The notes: generated from the letters alone by a model not told the origin. Numbered from the stretch's first letter, positions 35,388 to 47,718 are shown. The stretch is DNA of 64,000 bases from Apoderus coryli (GCA_911728435.2 OU452198.1:16216001-16280000), one strand, 5' to 3'. Program-made: numbers and translations.

Positions 35388-36660
35388 TCTGTATGTATCC
35401 ACGAAAACGCAAAAACCAGATTTTAACCAAATTTGGTACAAAAATACTATTGGACATGGCAAGGTGGTGATTAGATTTTGGGAAACATTGATAGAAGGCA
35501 AGGGGTTTAAAAGAGGGTATAAAAATTAAAAAAATTCATAGTTTTTAAACTTATCCGAAATACTGCATAACTTTTTATGCATTTAATTGAATATAACCTA
35601 AAATATTAGACCACATTGCCGTTCGAAAATAGTGTAAAATGGGGTAAAAAAGATTTAAAAAAAACGTATTTCTAAAACATAGCAGAAATATTAACTAGTT
35701 ATTTATAGTTTTTATAGAATATAACCTATAAAATGTGTCATACTTTCATAGGCGTTCGTAAATAGTGGAAAAGGGGCCAAAACATAAAAAAAATATATTT
35801 CCTAAACTTATTCGAAATATAGATTAATTTTTCATAGCTGTGATAGAATATAACCTAAAAAATGTTACATAAACGAATTGGTTCACACAGGCGTTCGAAA
35901 ATAGTCTAAAAAAAGGGTCAAAAACGACAAAAAAATGTTTCCCAAATATACCAGAAAAATTGGGTAATTATATATAGCTTTGATATAAGATAACCTACAA
36001 AATGCAGCATAAAATTTTTATTTACATAGGCGTTCGTAAATAGTAGAAAAGGGGTAAAATAAAAAAAATATTTAAAATGTAAAAATGTTTATATTTAACT
36101 AGTTGAATTGGTGAAAATTCTATAAAAGGGTCAGAAACAATTTGTATTCGTGATAACTCAAAAACCACTTAACGGATTTTAACCACATTTCGTCCGAAAA
36201 CACTACAGGATATTTATAGGTGGTGATTAACATTGAGCGTAGGCAATGGGTTTAAAAGGGTTTCAAAAATTTAAAAAATCATAGTTCTAAAGCTTCTTCG
36301 AAATATTGAATAATTTTTTGTGCGTTTAATTAAATACAATCTAAAATATTTAACCTAAACAATTAGACCACATTGACATTCGAAAAAAGTGTAAAATGGG
36401 GTAAAAAGGATGGAAAAAACGTATTTCTTAAACATAGCAGAAATATTGACTAGTTATTTATAAGTTTGATGGAATATAACCTAAAAACTGTTACATAAAT
36501 GAACGAAAAAAAAATGTTTTCCCAAATATAACCGAAAAATTGGCTAATTATATATAGCTTTGATATAAATAAACTACAAAATGCAGCATAACAATTTTGT
36601 TTACATAGGCGTTCGTAAATAGAAAAGGGGGCAAAATAAATTTGATAAAAAAATCAATTA
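35388..36660 (+). repeat. Diverged tandem array of about 137-bp units in a two-fold larger repeat
   Basis: Units begin with (G)GCGTTCG(A/T)AAATAGT at about 35619, 35752, 35891 and 36030 (spacing 133-139). Each contains a block like AGAATATAACCTA. After a partly unique stretch the larger unit repeats from about 36148, with a second lead-in (TTTTAACCACATTTCG) and units near 36372 and 36605. No coding content. The divergence between units suggests age. Confidence 0.75.
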
Positions 36661-37677
36661 TTTTGCGTACAAGAACTTTGCCTAGAAGATCTGAAATATA
36701 AAATATGTACGTTTAAATAGTGCCTCCAAAGAGAAGAAAAATGAACTAAACCCAATACTTAAAAAAATAGCTGATGTCTAAACCAAAAAAAAAATATTTA
36801 TAAATATTAGATAAATGACAAAAAGGTCATAAAATTATTACTTTTACACTTAAATATGTAGAGCTATTCGTGCCTCAAGGGCAACAGTTTATTTTCTTAC
36901 AGAATGAAATAACTTTAATCTTTTAGATATTATTATTTTTTTCTATCACAAGTTTTAGACATATTTTGTATGCCGGTATTGAGATATTCAAAATTTTACG
37001 TCAAAAATAATTTATAATTTTCCCTATGAGAAAGCGTTTATTATTCAAGTAGATATGGATTCCTTGTAGAAAGGGACATATTTTCATAAACTGAATGGAT
37101 ATTTTGATTTTGAATTAATAATAAAAATTAAGAACAAAAATGTAAAAAGTAATTTTTTCAAACGTAAACCCTCTAATTTTATAATTCTATCATATTTAGC
37201 ATAAAAAATAAGGGTAACTTTGTGTCTATTACAAAAATTTGTAGTTTTCGAAATATTAAAAGAATTTTTTATTATGAAAATGATGATTTTTTAAATTTTG
37301 ATAGTTAGCTATGACGTTATGGCGACGACATTAAATAACAATCTCAATTGAAATGTCATTATTTCTAGTTATTTGACATGAGAAGCCGCCGCTGATATTT
37401 GAACGAAGTTATATTCGCGGCGCGTGGCATTTCAAATAAAAAAGAATTTCATTCATAATACCTCACATACAACTTGTTTTATCCTAGTTCTATAAAAAAA
37501 CCAAAAGTCATACATATATAAATTCGACAAAATTTGAAGGAGAATTGTTTGGAAGAAACGCGCGCACATGTAACATTTGGTTATACTTCTTAGTTACGTC
37601 AAAAAAACGGACAGCTTGGAACCAAAAGTGACATGTGCGAGCGCTTCTTGCAAAAAAATCCAATTTTATCGAATATA

Positions 37678-38192
37678 CACTGTGTCCAAGATAAGATAGC
37701 ATTGGAATCTACTACTCTGCATTCAGTCAGTTAAGTGCCAAACTATGGAAATTTTTCTTGAATAATTTTAAAAACACTGAAAACTTGTTTAAACCATTGA
37801 ATGTGATATACCAACTATTTTTGAATTGAAAATAGCTTTAAATTTAACAATAAAAAATCCAGGGCTCTATTTAAAAAAAAACGAAGTTGATGATGGTTTT
37901 TCAAAAATGAAACGTCGTAGTGAAACCCTATCTTATTCTCCTTAAAAAGTAACAATGAGAAAGTGCTTTTAATTTGTTTATATCTGTAAAAATAATGTTA
38001 GAAATAAATAAAAACTAAAATCGCAAAAAATCTGTATTTCAAAAACTCTGGAAAGCGGCCAAAGTTAGTTTACTTTGAAAACACCATTTTAAAGGTGTTT
38101 AAATTGTACAACTTCCTCTAATTTAACCGACGTTATAACTCTTACCATTTCGAAGATTCCAATGCTATCCCATTCTTATCTTGGACACAGTG
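37678..38192. mobile_element. 515-bp MITE with TA target duplication
   Basis: Termini CACTGTGTCCAAGATAAGA at 37678 and TCTTATCTTGGACACAGTG ending at 38192 are perfect inverses, and both are flanked by TA (37676-37677 and 38193-38194). The interior is non-coding and related to the foldback at 31.2-32.0 kb. The size, TIR and TA duplication fit a mariner-like MITE. It appears to sit inside a further inverted pair (CCAAAAGTCATACATATA at about 37501 and TATATGCGTGACTTTTGG at about 38193). Confidence 0.85.
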
Positions 38193-40354
38193 TATATGCG
38201 TGACTTTTGGTCCTCACTGTATATGTTTTATATTTTTGTTAAGTATCAACAGCTACTTTTTAGAAATATTCTCGAATAAACAATCATTACCAGCCATTCA
38301 TAACTAATTTTGTAACATTTGTAAAGCTGCTGGTATATTTAAATATTGTTTCAACTGATTGACATAAATTTTCACCAATATCCTATTTACTGCTTTCATA
38401 AGCGAAAGGCTCTCATTCATGTGGTTGAAATAATATTATATGATTTACGTATAAATCTGCGAAAACAAAAATCTCCTCAGCCCACACACAAATACAGTAG
38501 AACGTTTGATTGATCACGAATTTAATGAAGTTTCAATACATTATAGGCTTGAATGCATTAACCATAAAATAAGTAAATTAGGTTAATTTTAGGCCGGTTA
38601 CAACTTTAGATTTGTTATATTACCGATATGAGATGCCAGCGCCAACTTGGTGACCTACTATGCTATGGTACATTTGAAAATTCCCACGAATAATCTAATA
38701 ATATTAACTAGCGTTTGCCCGCGACCTTAATTCACGTTAAATACCATATTTTGCTCTCTTTATGGAACAGGCCAGTTCATGTTCATTCATTTTGAAAGTA
38801 TAGCCTAAATATATACCCACCGACTTTTAAGCTTCTCTATGCAATTTCATATTAAATAAAAAACGGTTTTTTATTCCGACTACTACGTCTATACGTTTTA
38901 CTCCCTTCTAGTGGCCCAAAAGAAAAATAAAATTGTAAAAAAAAAACTTGAAATTCTCATTTATAGCCGAAACACTAAACTAGAGGTACATTTCATGCAA
39001 GGCGCATTAACTATATAGGTTACCTCATTGAGCATCTTTATGGTGAGGTGACTGCGCATGGGTCGTGACGTCAGAGGCGACCGCAGTTCTGTGGCCACTA
39101 GATTTGCGCAAATTTCGTTTATCGTTTATTGAGATTAGCGTTTTCGTTACGATAGTGTTGTCAGCTGTTATTGAAAGAATTGTATACTTCCTCCAATAAG
39201 ACTTTAGACCTTTTGGTGTTTTTGTGAATATTATTATTATACAATTGGTTTGTGATTTTTGCATTTCTGCATAACACAAACTATAGTTGGGTCGGAAACC
39301 AGTACACCAACTACTAATATTCATTGGTGAAAGTTTTGCACTTTCCATTGGAGAAGACAGACATTCTACTGTTTCGACTTCAATTCGTCTCTTCAGTTGC
39401 GGATAACCGCAAGACAGCGTTAAGTTTTTATAATTATTATTTTATTATGTTTAGTTTAAAGTTGTGGGAACACTTTTTTAAAAAATTCGTTTTGACCTAT
39501 TACCTATATTGTGTATAACGATCTTTTTATAAAGGACAATATCATAATACTAGGTACAAAAATACTACAGAACATATTTTTCCGAGATATAAACCGAAAA
39601 CACCCTTGTGACACTTGGATATGTAATGCAAAATTTTATAAAATATCTAACTACTTTTAATGCAAAACCTTTTTACAAGAATATTTGAAGGCATCAAAAA
39701 TACATTATATTTTTTCGATGAGATCGGTTTATAAGTATTCAGCAAAACCAAACACGGACAAAGTTTGTAACTCCGGAAACATTAATTTAAAATTATTGTA
39801 ATAACTAAGAACTTGAATATTGCCTTTTATTGTAAAACTAGTGTTTTAACTTAAATAAATGAATAAAAATTGTTAATTTATAATATTTAATTAAAAGCTT
39901 TCAGAAAAGAGATCCATAATGCCCATAGATAAATGTTTATAACTGTAAATAATGCCGTGATAAAGCAAGCCGGTAGATTGCTTGTGGTATAGTCTTTCTA
40001 ATTTTAATTTAAAATTATATAAAAAACCACAACTCAATATCCCTTTGTAATGTCAATACCGACCGTAGCCATCCATAGGCGCACCCTTTTAACTTTTCAT
40101 AACAATACATGTCCTACGATATTTGAAAAATCCTTTATGTATTAACAATTGTATGTGCATTTGCATAAAAGTATACTGTATTTTTCCTTGCCGCTCCAAC
40201 ACGGCAACATATAAACCTACGGTGAAAAAGACTGTTTTTGTTTTTAGAAGTTTAGACATAGATGCACACGTAAAAAAGAATCTTCAAAATTATTTTTCAT
40301 TTGGATATTCGTTATCCAACAGAAGAATTGTTTAATGTTGCTAATGTGTTAACT

Positions 40355-42177
40355 CTCTAGACAAAGAGATAAAAAAAGCTGTCAGAGAAGCTGTCAGAGA
40401 AGCTAAAAACAGACATCTGAAAGAACAGTGTGAAGAAATCGAGATATTGGAACGTAAACACGATTCCTTCAACCTCCACAAAAAGATCAAAGAAGCAGCA
40501 GGCATCTATAAATCAAAAAGGCCGGGACACTTAACAGACACTCAAGGAAATCCTATAGTGGATATTGAAGAAACAAAAACAACATGGATGAATTATGTGA
40601 CAACAACATTTGATGACGATAGGAATGTCACCATCACACAAAATAAAAATGACGATACCGGACCACCTATTCTTGAAGCGGAAGTAGAAGCTGCTATAAA
40701 CTACATTAAGGAGGGAAAAGCCGTAGGTCCAGACGAGTTCTACTCAGAGTTCTTGAAAATTATGGATAAAGACGAAGTAAAAAGACTTACCTTGATCTTC
40801 AACAATATATACCAAAGTGGAAAAATACCCCAACAGTGGCTAAGATCAACTTTTATAACAATCCCTAAAAAACCCAACGCCAAAAAATGTGAAAATTATC
40901 GAATAATAAGCCTTATTAGCCATCTCCTCAAAACTTTTTTAAAAATTATACATAAAATAATATATAATAAGTGTGAAGAACACATGACAAATACACAATT
41001 TGGCTTCAGGGATGCATTGGGCACTCGTGAGGCACTTTTTGCCACACAAGTTCTCTTTCAAAGATGTAGAGACGTGAATTGTGATATATATGTGTGTTTT
41101 GTTGATTACCAGAAAGCGTTCGATAGAATAAAACATGACGAACTGATGAAAATATTAAATTCAATTGGCCTAGACAGCAGAGATCGCCGTATAATAAACA
41201 ATATCTATTACGAACAAACTGCAGCTGTAAGAGTTGGGGATCAGTTAACAGACGACATAAAGATAAAAAGAGGTGTGCGACAGGGGTGTATATTGTCCCC
41301 ATTATTGTTCAATACATATTCAGAGCACATTATGAACCTAGCGCTAACGGACATAGACGAGGGAATACTTATAAACGGACAACGATTGAACAATATAAGA
41401 TACGCTGATGATACTGTCATTTTTGCAGACAGTCTTGAAGGTCTGCAGACACTTGTCTCCAGGGTGGCAGAAGTAAGTTGCAGGTTTGGGCTTGATTTTA
41501 ACATCAAAAAAACCAAATACATGGTTATAAGCAAAAATAGGATACCACCTGGTCAATTACTAGTTAACCAACAACCTATAACACGAATCACCAACTTTTG
41601 TTATTTGGGTGCAAACTTAAATAAACAGTGGGACCAATCGACGGAAATTAAGATAAGGATCGAGAAGGCAAGATCAGCTTTCGTCAAAATGAAAAAAATC
41701 TTAACAGCCACGATATAAAAGTTCGTTTACTAGAATGCTACGTGCTCTCCGTTCTTTTATATGGCGTGGAGACATGGACCTTAACTGAAGCGTCACTGGG
41801 AAGACTCGAGGCATTCGAAATGTGGTGCTATAGACGCATGTTGAGGATTTCCTGGACAGACAGAGTCACCAACGTAGAAGTTCTACATAGAATGGGTAAA
41901 GAGCGCGAACTAGTCGTAACCATAAAACGTCGCAAACTGGAATACCTGGGCCATATAATGCGTAATGAACAACGGTATGACCTGCTTCGGACAATACTTC
42001 AGGGTAAAGTGCATGGGAAAAGAGGTCCAGGACGAAGAAGAATATCCTGGCTGCATAACCTGCGAAAATGGTTTAACTTAACCACTACCGGACTTTTCAG
42101 GGCAGCAGTCAACAAAGTAAGAATAGCCATGTTAGTGCCCAACATCCGTAACGGATAGGCACCACAAGAAGAAGAAG
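40355..42177 (+). mobile_element. 5'-truncated RTE-like retroposon, copy 2, with 12-bp target duplication
   Basis: Flanked by AATGTGTTAACT at 40343-40354 and 42178-42189. The 3' end is GGCACCACAAGAAGAAGAAG, the same (AGA)n tail type as the 24-kb copy. It contains most of the RT and the C-terminal domain; the endonuclease is missing. It lies about 1.1 kb upstream of the alternative myosin exon. Confidence 0.9.
40360..42155 (+). pseudogene. Reverse transcriptase of RTE-like copy 2, frameshifted
   Basis: The frame is open from about 40360 (VREAVREAKNRHLKE) through 41718. Blocks in order are GKAVGPDEFYSEFLK, the fingers region, YVCFVDYQKAFDRIKH, KRGVRQGCILSPLLFNTY and the catalytic YADD. A one-base slip near 41700 moves the rest into the frame at 41742-42158. 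There SVLLYGVETWTL, EAFEMWCYRRMLRISW, LEYLGHIMRN and GPGRRRISWLHN complete the C-terminal domain, ending NIRNG-stop. It is similar in layout to the 24-kb copy, but the protein sequence is clearly diverged, so this is a different subfamily. Confidence 0.9.
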
Positions 42178-42249
42178 AATGTGTTAACTATTCGACAGAT
42201 GTTTTATAAGAGTGCTGTAGTCTTAATAAATCAATAAATCAAATCAATT

Positions 42250-42945
42250 TTTAGGAAAGCTTGATCATAATTATTTAACGCGTGATAAAAAAAGAGATAT
42301 TATTAGGGAGCCTGTATGTAAAAAAGCAATCGGCCAGAGATCGCATGCATATATTGGCCATAAGGTGTATAATCAAATGCCGTTGAAATTAAAGGATACA
42401 ATTAATTTCAAGAATTCTAAAATCAAACTAACAACTTGGTTGAAGTCTGAATATATAGAAACTTTACAATGATGTTACTGCTAGGTGTCTATTGTTAAGG
42501 CTATTTTTAAGGCTTTTTATATTGATACGCAGGATTTTTATTTATGAGTATAACCTTTGATTCACTTCTAAGGATGAATGAAGGGGGGAGAACGGGAGAA
42601 AAACATGTTCAGCTCTAATTTTTGTGTTCATTTCTAATTTTTTAAGTAGAATTAAATGTTAGTGTAAATTATAAACCATTAGGGTAGAATAAGATATATT
42701 ATTTGAGCGTCTGGTAGTGCGTGAGCACCCGTTTGGTGTTTGGTGGTGTTTGGAGGAAGCGGACAAACTTTACTTTTAAGTTTTTGCTTCCTCTAGGCAC
42801 CGCTCAGTAGATTCGAGGCGGTGCACATATGAGATTATCTTTGTTTCTTTATTATTTATTTTATTTATTTCGGCTTAGAGCAAAACAACATGTATATATT
42901 TTAAGTGAAAATTTGAAATAAATAAACTTGAATTGAATTGAAAAA
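42250..42945 (+). mobile_element. 3' end of a jockey-like retroposon
   Basis: The first 220 bases read in one frame as the extreme C-terminus of an ORF2: NYLTRDKKRDIIREP, then GQRSHAYIGHKVYNQMPLKLK, and ending KSEYIETLQ-stop at about 42471. A 3' untranslated region of about 470 bases follows, ending in CTTGAATTGAATTGAAAAAA. The rest of the element is missing. This corresponds to the tail domain seen at 6786-7003 in the 5.4-kb copy, but to a different family. Confidence 0.7.
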
Positions 42946-43329
42946 ACATAATAATAAATATCTCCCATTATATTACATTATTAATTAATCATTCAATCAA
43001 TCAATAATACATTTACAAAATAAAGTTTCGTTTAAATCTAATATTTAATATTATTGTGTATGTTGAAAACTTTGGCCGGCATGTAATATAGCAGGCAATA
43101 CCACACAAAATGCTAATCTCATTTTATATTTATATTTAAAGCGTCAGTAGCCACTCACTAATCGGTGCCGAAACACTTGTTTCTTTTTAATCTCGCGCCG
43201 CTTTAATTACTGTTCACGTTCCGGTATCAGCTTACCAACTAATTAAATTACATTATGTCTTAGAAAATGGGGATTAAAAACAATAAAGAAACAATATAGT
43301 ATTATGGGTTTTGGTCTTAACACATCAAA

Positions 43330-44130
43330 ATGCCACTGCTTCCTTCAAATTACTCTACACTAAATTTACCATCGATAACGAAAACACGATATTATGATTC
43401 ATATCCATCTGCAAGCCATTCTTCAAGATCACCATACTTAGAAACTTATCCTTCCGCAAATGCATCATCAAGTACGATTAACGGATATCCACTATCGTCA
43501 TTATCTTCATCTTCAAGCGTGACTTCAACACATCGATACACACCGATTCGTCGGTCTTATACTGCTGGGTTGGATGTACCCAGTGAAAGAAAACCTGTAG
43601 TGTTCCAAGCACGACCTCTGAAGAGCGTAACTGTTCTTTCTGAAGGAAGGTCTCCAAGTCCGACTCCAAGCTTTGGAAGCAACTTCAGCATAAGATCCAC
43701 TAGTGTACCTAGAAGGACTTATCCGCAATCCTCAAGGGCTACATATGATTCTGAAGATGATAATGTTAAAGATGATTCTTCTGTGGTGTTTGATGCAAAT
43801 CTCACATTTGTACTTGGATGTAAATCAAAAATGAAACAGAATTTTAAGGCTATACCAGCACATGAAGAACGCGATACAGCCTCAAATGCTCTATCATCGA
43901 AAATATCCGCATTTTTGTCGCGCACAGATCATGTTATGGATGAGTGGAAAAGCATGGGACATAAAGATGATGAAGATTTAAGGAATAGAAGGTTTTTAGG
44001 GAAATCTCGTAGTGCCACGAATATATTGATCAAAGGTTTTCAGTATTATAGTAGGGCCAGCAGTATCAGCAGATCATCGATGGCTAGAGATTTGAATAAT
44101 GATGATGCAACGGAAAATGAGTTTGATGAG
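43330..44130 (+). CDS. Candidate alternative first exon of myosin XVIII (headless isoform)
   Basis: Open frame of 267 codons from a well-placed ATG (CAAAATG context) with an in-frame TAA twelve bases upstream (43318-43320). It is followed by a GTTTGT donor at 44131 in phase 0, which matches the phase-0 acceptor of the coiled-coil exon at 51057. The protein is Ser/Thr/Tyr/Arg-rich and probably disordered (repeated SS, RSP and SPS motifs). It ends in an acidic stretch, NNDDATENEFDE, which would run into LSEMTADLAEE. It has no motor or PDZ features. The known parallel is the myosin rod protein of Drosophila muscle Mhc, made from an internal promoter with its own short N-terminus. Alternatives are an independent gene or an unrelated open frame, but length, composition, start and donor argue for a real exon. 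The donor is not a strong consensus. Confidence 0.6.
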
Positions 44131-44520
44131 GTTTGTTTCATTAAATACTTTAGTTTGTTTTGGTTTTGTAGTGTGTATATGGTGTTTATCTTGTTCTAAA
44201 TCAGAATATTTGCTTTATATCTGCATTAATGTCGAATAGAAATAAGTTAGTGTAATATGCGTCTTGAATTGAGTTGGAGTAAAATGAGAGTTTTAAATAG
44301 ACCTGGATAGCTTACAGGCTTTCTATAAAGTCATAATCAGAAAATTATACTGTTTGGTTAACCTATAGTAAAATTTCAAAACTCTAACTTCGGGAATACG
44401 CCTGAAAAATCATCCGCCATTTTGTATTTCTTGTTTCGCATTTATTTAAACGCTATTACTCCATATCTAATGATACTAGAAACACTCATTTTGTTAGGAT
44501 ATAGAGGAACAATTTACATA

Positions 44521-45750
44521 TACCGGGTGTCCCACCGGGAAGGGATTTGATCGATTATGAAGAAACTACATGGTGGAACAATCTAATCTGAAAATATGAT
44601 GTAGTACTTAGGTCGACAGAAAATGTTTTCAAGAATCTAGCACTTCCGGTTATACCGGCAATGGGTGTCAACTTCCTTATTTCAAACGCGACCCTAGGTA
44701 AATTATATTTTTTTTGGATTCTCTTTGTAATTCTAAACATATTCCATGCATAATATGGTATACCTATCGACAGCCGTTTTCGAAATTTTTGAAATTTGAT
44801 GTCAAAAATGACGTTTTCAGAATAGAGAATAATAACAATTTTTTATTATATGGAAGCTTTAATAATTTAATTTGTTAGAATATCCTAGAAGATAGAGACC
44901 TACTTTAGCCGCCTACATATATTTTTTTAGTAAATATTACTACAGGGTATTTGAAAAAAAGGGTAAAAATCAAATTGAAAAAACTGTCATAAACCAAAAT
45001 TTTTAAATGGCAACCCCCCATTTTATATTTTTTTGCATCAAAAATAAGGGCAAGTTTATAAAAGGATGTCTATCCCAAAAACTGATAATTTTCAAAATAT
45101 TGGCAATTTTACATTTTTCTATTACAATAGTGATATGAATTTGAAATTTAATTGATTTTAGTTGGCCATGATGCCTTTAGATAGCACATAAATATGACAC
45201 TTGACAAAAATAATCAACAACTATAACAAATTGTAGACATTAATTAGTAGTAATAATCGTGGCGGGCGTATAAATTATACTAACGAATACTATCTAAATT
45301 TGTTTATTATTTATGGAGAATGCTGCTTTTAGAAAATCCAGACTCCACTGCAAATTTTCTCAGAGATGTCGTAGGATATGTCGTGAAGTACCCCAGTACA
45401 GCTTCATCGTCACAAATAGGTTTCCTTCGTTTTATTTTTGTCTTTACGGACACGAAATTTTTGAAATTATCTATTATCCGTTTAACAACTTTTGGTGATC
45501 GCTTGTGTTTTTCTGGATACCTCGCAGCAAATGTATCACACCTTTGTGACATCACTCTGTCACATTATTCATAAATAATAAACAAATTTAGATAGTATTC
45601 GTTAGTATAATTTATACGCCCGCCATGATTATTACTACTAATTAATATCTACAATTTGTCATAGTTGTTGATTATTTTTGTCAAGTGTCATATTTATTTG
45701 CTATCTAAAGCCATCATGGCCAACTAAAATCAATTAAATTTCAAATTCAT
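44521..45750. mobile_element. CCGGGTGTCCC-ended TIR element, copy C
   Basis: It begins TACCGGGTGTCCCACCGGGAAG at 44521 and follows copies A and B, with the inverted arms visible at about 45090-45200 and 45690-45750 (CCATGATGC and CATCATGGCCAA). The right terminus is missing; another foldback starts at 45768. The middle is more complete than in copies A and B and encodes part of a DNA-binding domain on the minus strand. Confidence 0.75.
45307..45555 (-). pseudogene. Helix-turn-helix (DUF4817-type) transposase fragment in copy C
   Basis: Minus-strand frame of 82 codons: RYPEKHKRSPKVVKRIIDNF, then KTKIKRRKP, then TTYPTTSLRKFAVESGFSKS. This fits the two HTH units of the DUF4817-type N-terminus: (Y)AxRYPEKHxxSxxvvkrii, a basic linker, then a second unit of the form TSxRxxAxExGxSxSSIxxI. 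The frame ends where the inverted arm begins. The catalytic part is absent. It ties the CCGGGTGTCCC-ended family to the transposase type found at 16.1, 17.3 and 20.5 kb. Confidence 0.65.
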
Positions 45751-45767
45751 AATATTTCAAAATGTGT

Positions 45768-46713
45768 CGGTAATTTAAAATTAGTATTTCAAAATGTTTA
45801 AGTTACAATGCCTAACCCGGCTTTCTCCATAAAAATAAAATCTTTAACAAATTAACTCCTTAACAAAAATACCCCTAACGGTTGAAGCACAGTTTCAACA
45901 ATTTTGAAAATTCCCTTTGCATCTTAATTTTTATCGATTTTTTTTTATTAACTAGATTTATATTTGCGTCGAGCCAAAAGAAAAAAACTACAAAAAAATG
46001 CTTGTAAGAAACTTTTAATTGAAATTCAGCAACCGACTTAATGTTTTCTTTAAAAAGTTTGTCACAACAAAAAAAAGTTGTGTTTATTGACAGCTAGATT
46101 GTTTCCATCGCAAGCTAAGTTAATGTTCTGCTCAAATTCATTCTGGATTTTAAAGTAAAATATTTGCTGAGTTTCAACTTTCGATTATAAGTAAATTACA
46201 AATATTTTTTGTAGTTTTTTTCTATTGAGTCCACGCAAATATTAATTTAGTGAATGAAAAATCGTTACAAATTACAATGCAAAAGTAATTTTTAAAATTA
46301 TTGCATCCTTATGCATCAAGCGTTAGGGGTATTTTTGTAAAGGAGCTATTTTTTTAATGTAAAAAGCAGTGTTAGGCATAATAATTTGTAAATCTCCACC
46401 AAATAAATTTAATAGAAAAATCGTCATTCGTTCACTTCAGCCAGACATGTTTCGAGACTAGACCATTCTTTTTATTTTTACATGGTTGGAACATTCTATT
46501 GGAGTCTGGAGCTGGTTAGCTGACTAACATGAATATGTTTCCAGACTCCAATAGAATTTTCAAACATTGTAAAAATAAAAAATACCTCATAAAGTTTTCT
46601 CGAAACATGCATGTCTGGTTGAAGTGAACGACTGAAAATTTTCTATTATTTTTTCATCACTGGCATAATAATTTGTAACTTAAACATTTTTGAAATATAA
46701 TTTTAAATTACCG
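45768..46713. repeat. Foldback element (946 bp) with a second foldback inside
   Basis: Ends CGGTAATTTAAAATTAGTAT (45768) and AATTTTAAATTACCG (46699-46713) are inverted and continue inward over about 45 bases (TTTAAGTTACAA). An inner inverted pair around CCCCTAACG (45870) and CGTTAGGGGT (46319) continues the arms. The right arm is interrupted by a hairpin at 46411-46647. Confidence 0.8.
46411..46647. repeat. Hairpin element nested in the right arm of the foldback
   Basis: Arms of about 105 bp, AATAGAAAAAT..TCGTTCACTTCA..CCAGACATGTTTCGAGA and the inverse ending in TTTCTATT, with a small spacer around AGCTGGTTAGCTGAC. It is a perfect-looking hairpin MITE without coding sequence. Confidence 0.85.
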
Positions 46714-47234
46714 AAATATTTTTTAATAATTTTTGAAAGATTTAAAAAATCCGAATACCTACGCTTATTTTTTAAAAAATATAAAAAAGTGCACCAGACG
46801 GCTAAAAATTGGTACATGGGTAAAAAAGTAAACAACTTTGGGCAATTTTTTCGCTTTTCCCAAAAAAAATGTCAAATTTAATAGGCCACGAAAGTCACGT
46901 GAGTGCTCATGCATCATGTTATGGCATAATTTTTAAACAAAAACACACGGCATAATTAAAAGTTCAATTAAATACTAAGGAAAAAAATTTCCCATATGAT
47001 GTGCAGTTTCTGTGTGACACTGTATATATTATTGATCGTGAGGAGGTGCATTTTTTCATTAAAAATCTTTTTTATATTTCTTTTAATTCTGGATATATTT
47101 TTTTAATTCGGAGATTTTGTTACCTTTTTTGTACTTTGTTTTCTTCAGATTATTGTGTAGAAACCTCTTTTGGTGTCCAGATATATATTTTTTAATATAC
47201 TAAACGTAAAAGAAAATTTAACTTTTCCTGAAAC

Positions 47235-47718
47235 ACATCAGATTTAAAAAAACTCGGTTGTGTCACCCCAAAACTTTCCCGTCAAGTTATCATATAATCA
47301 AAAATGTGTAGCGAAATAATAATAATAATTATTATCATTGTATTATTTTCAATAAAATAACGTAACAAACTAACTACTTTATTCAAAAATAAAAAAAAAA
47401 GTATTGCCAGAGCTAGGACTCGAACCCGTAAACTTCCGAATACGTTCCAAGTAGGTAACTGTGGTGACATTTTAAACGCTATTTTCTCGAGAATTATGGA
47501 GGCAAATATCAAGAATGACCTATCGCTGTAAAGCATATAAAAAATGTTTTAAATCAGTCGACCTCTACTGATATATGAAAATTTAGTTGTTGTGTCCACC
47601 CCTATCACAGGGCTTAAGCGATTTCAACCAAAATCTAAGGGCATATAATCTAGCTCAATTGGTTAAAGCGTTTGGGCGCTATCGTAGTAGAATACATACA
47701 GACACACATACATACACA
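47235..47718 (-). repeat. tRNA-containing dispersed repeat, copy 2, proximal part
   Basis: Matches 4780-5043 and 7430-7690. It includes a B-box (GGGTTCGAGTCC on the minus strand, near 47420) and a degenerate tRNA-like segment. The repeat resumes at 48816 after the hAT-like insertion and ends near 48960. Confidence 0.55.

Noticed and set aside
35619..36060. CRISPR-like array
   Set aside because: Units are about 137 bp, diverged and without constant short repeats or unique spacers; this is eukaryotic intron sequence.
39025..39348. 107-codon minus-strand frame as a gene
   Set aside because: No recognised domain and no splice context that fits; the frame shows no family motif on reading. Left unassigned.
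40123..40335. 70-codon frame as a gene or exon
   Set aside because: Low-complexity start, no recognised motif, ends before the RTE-like insertion; no splice sites in a useful phase. Probably chance.
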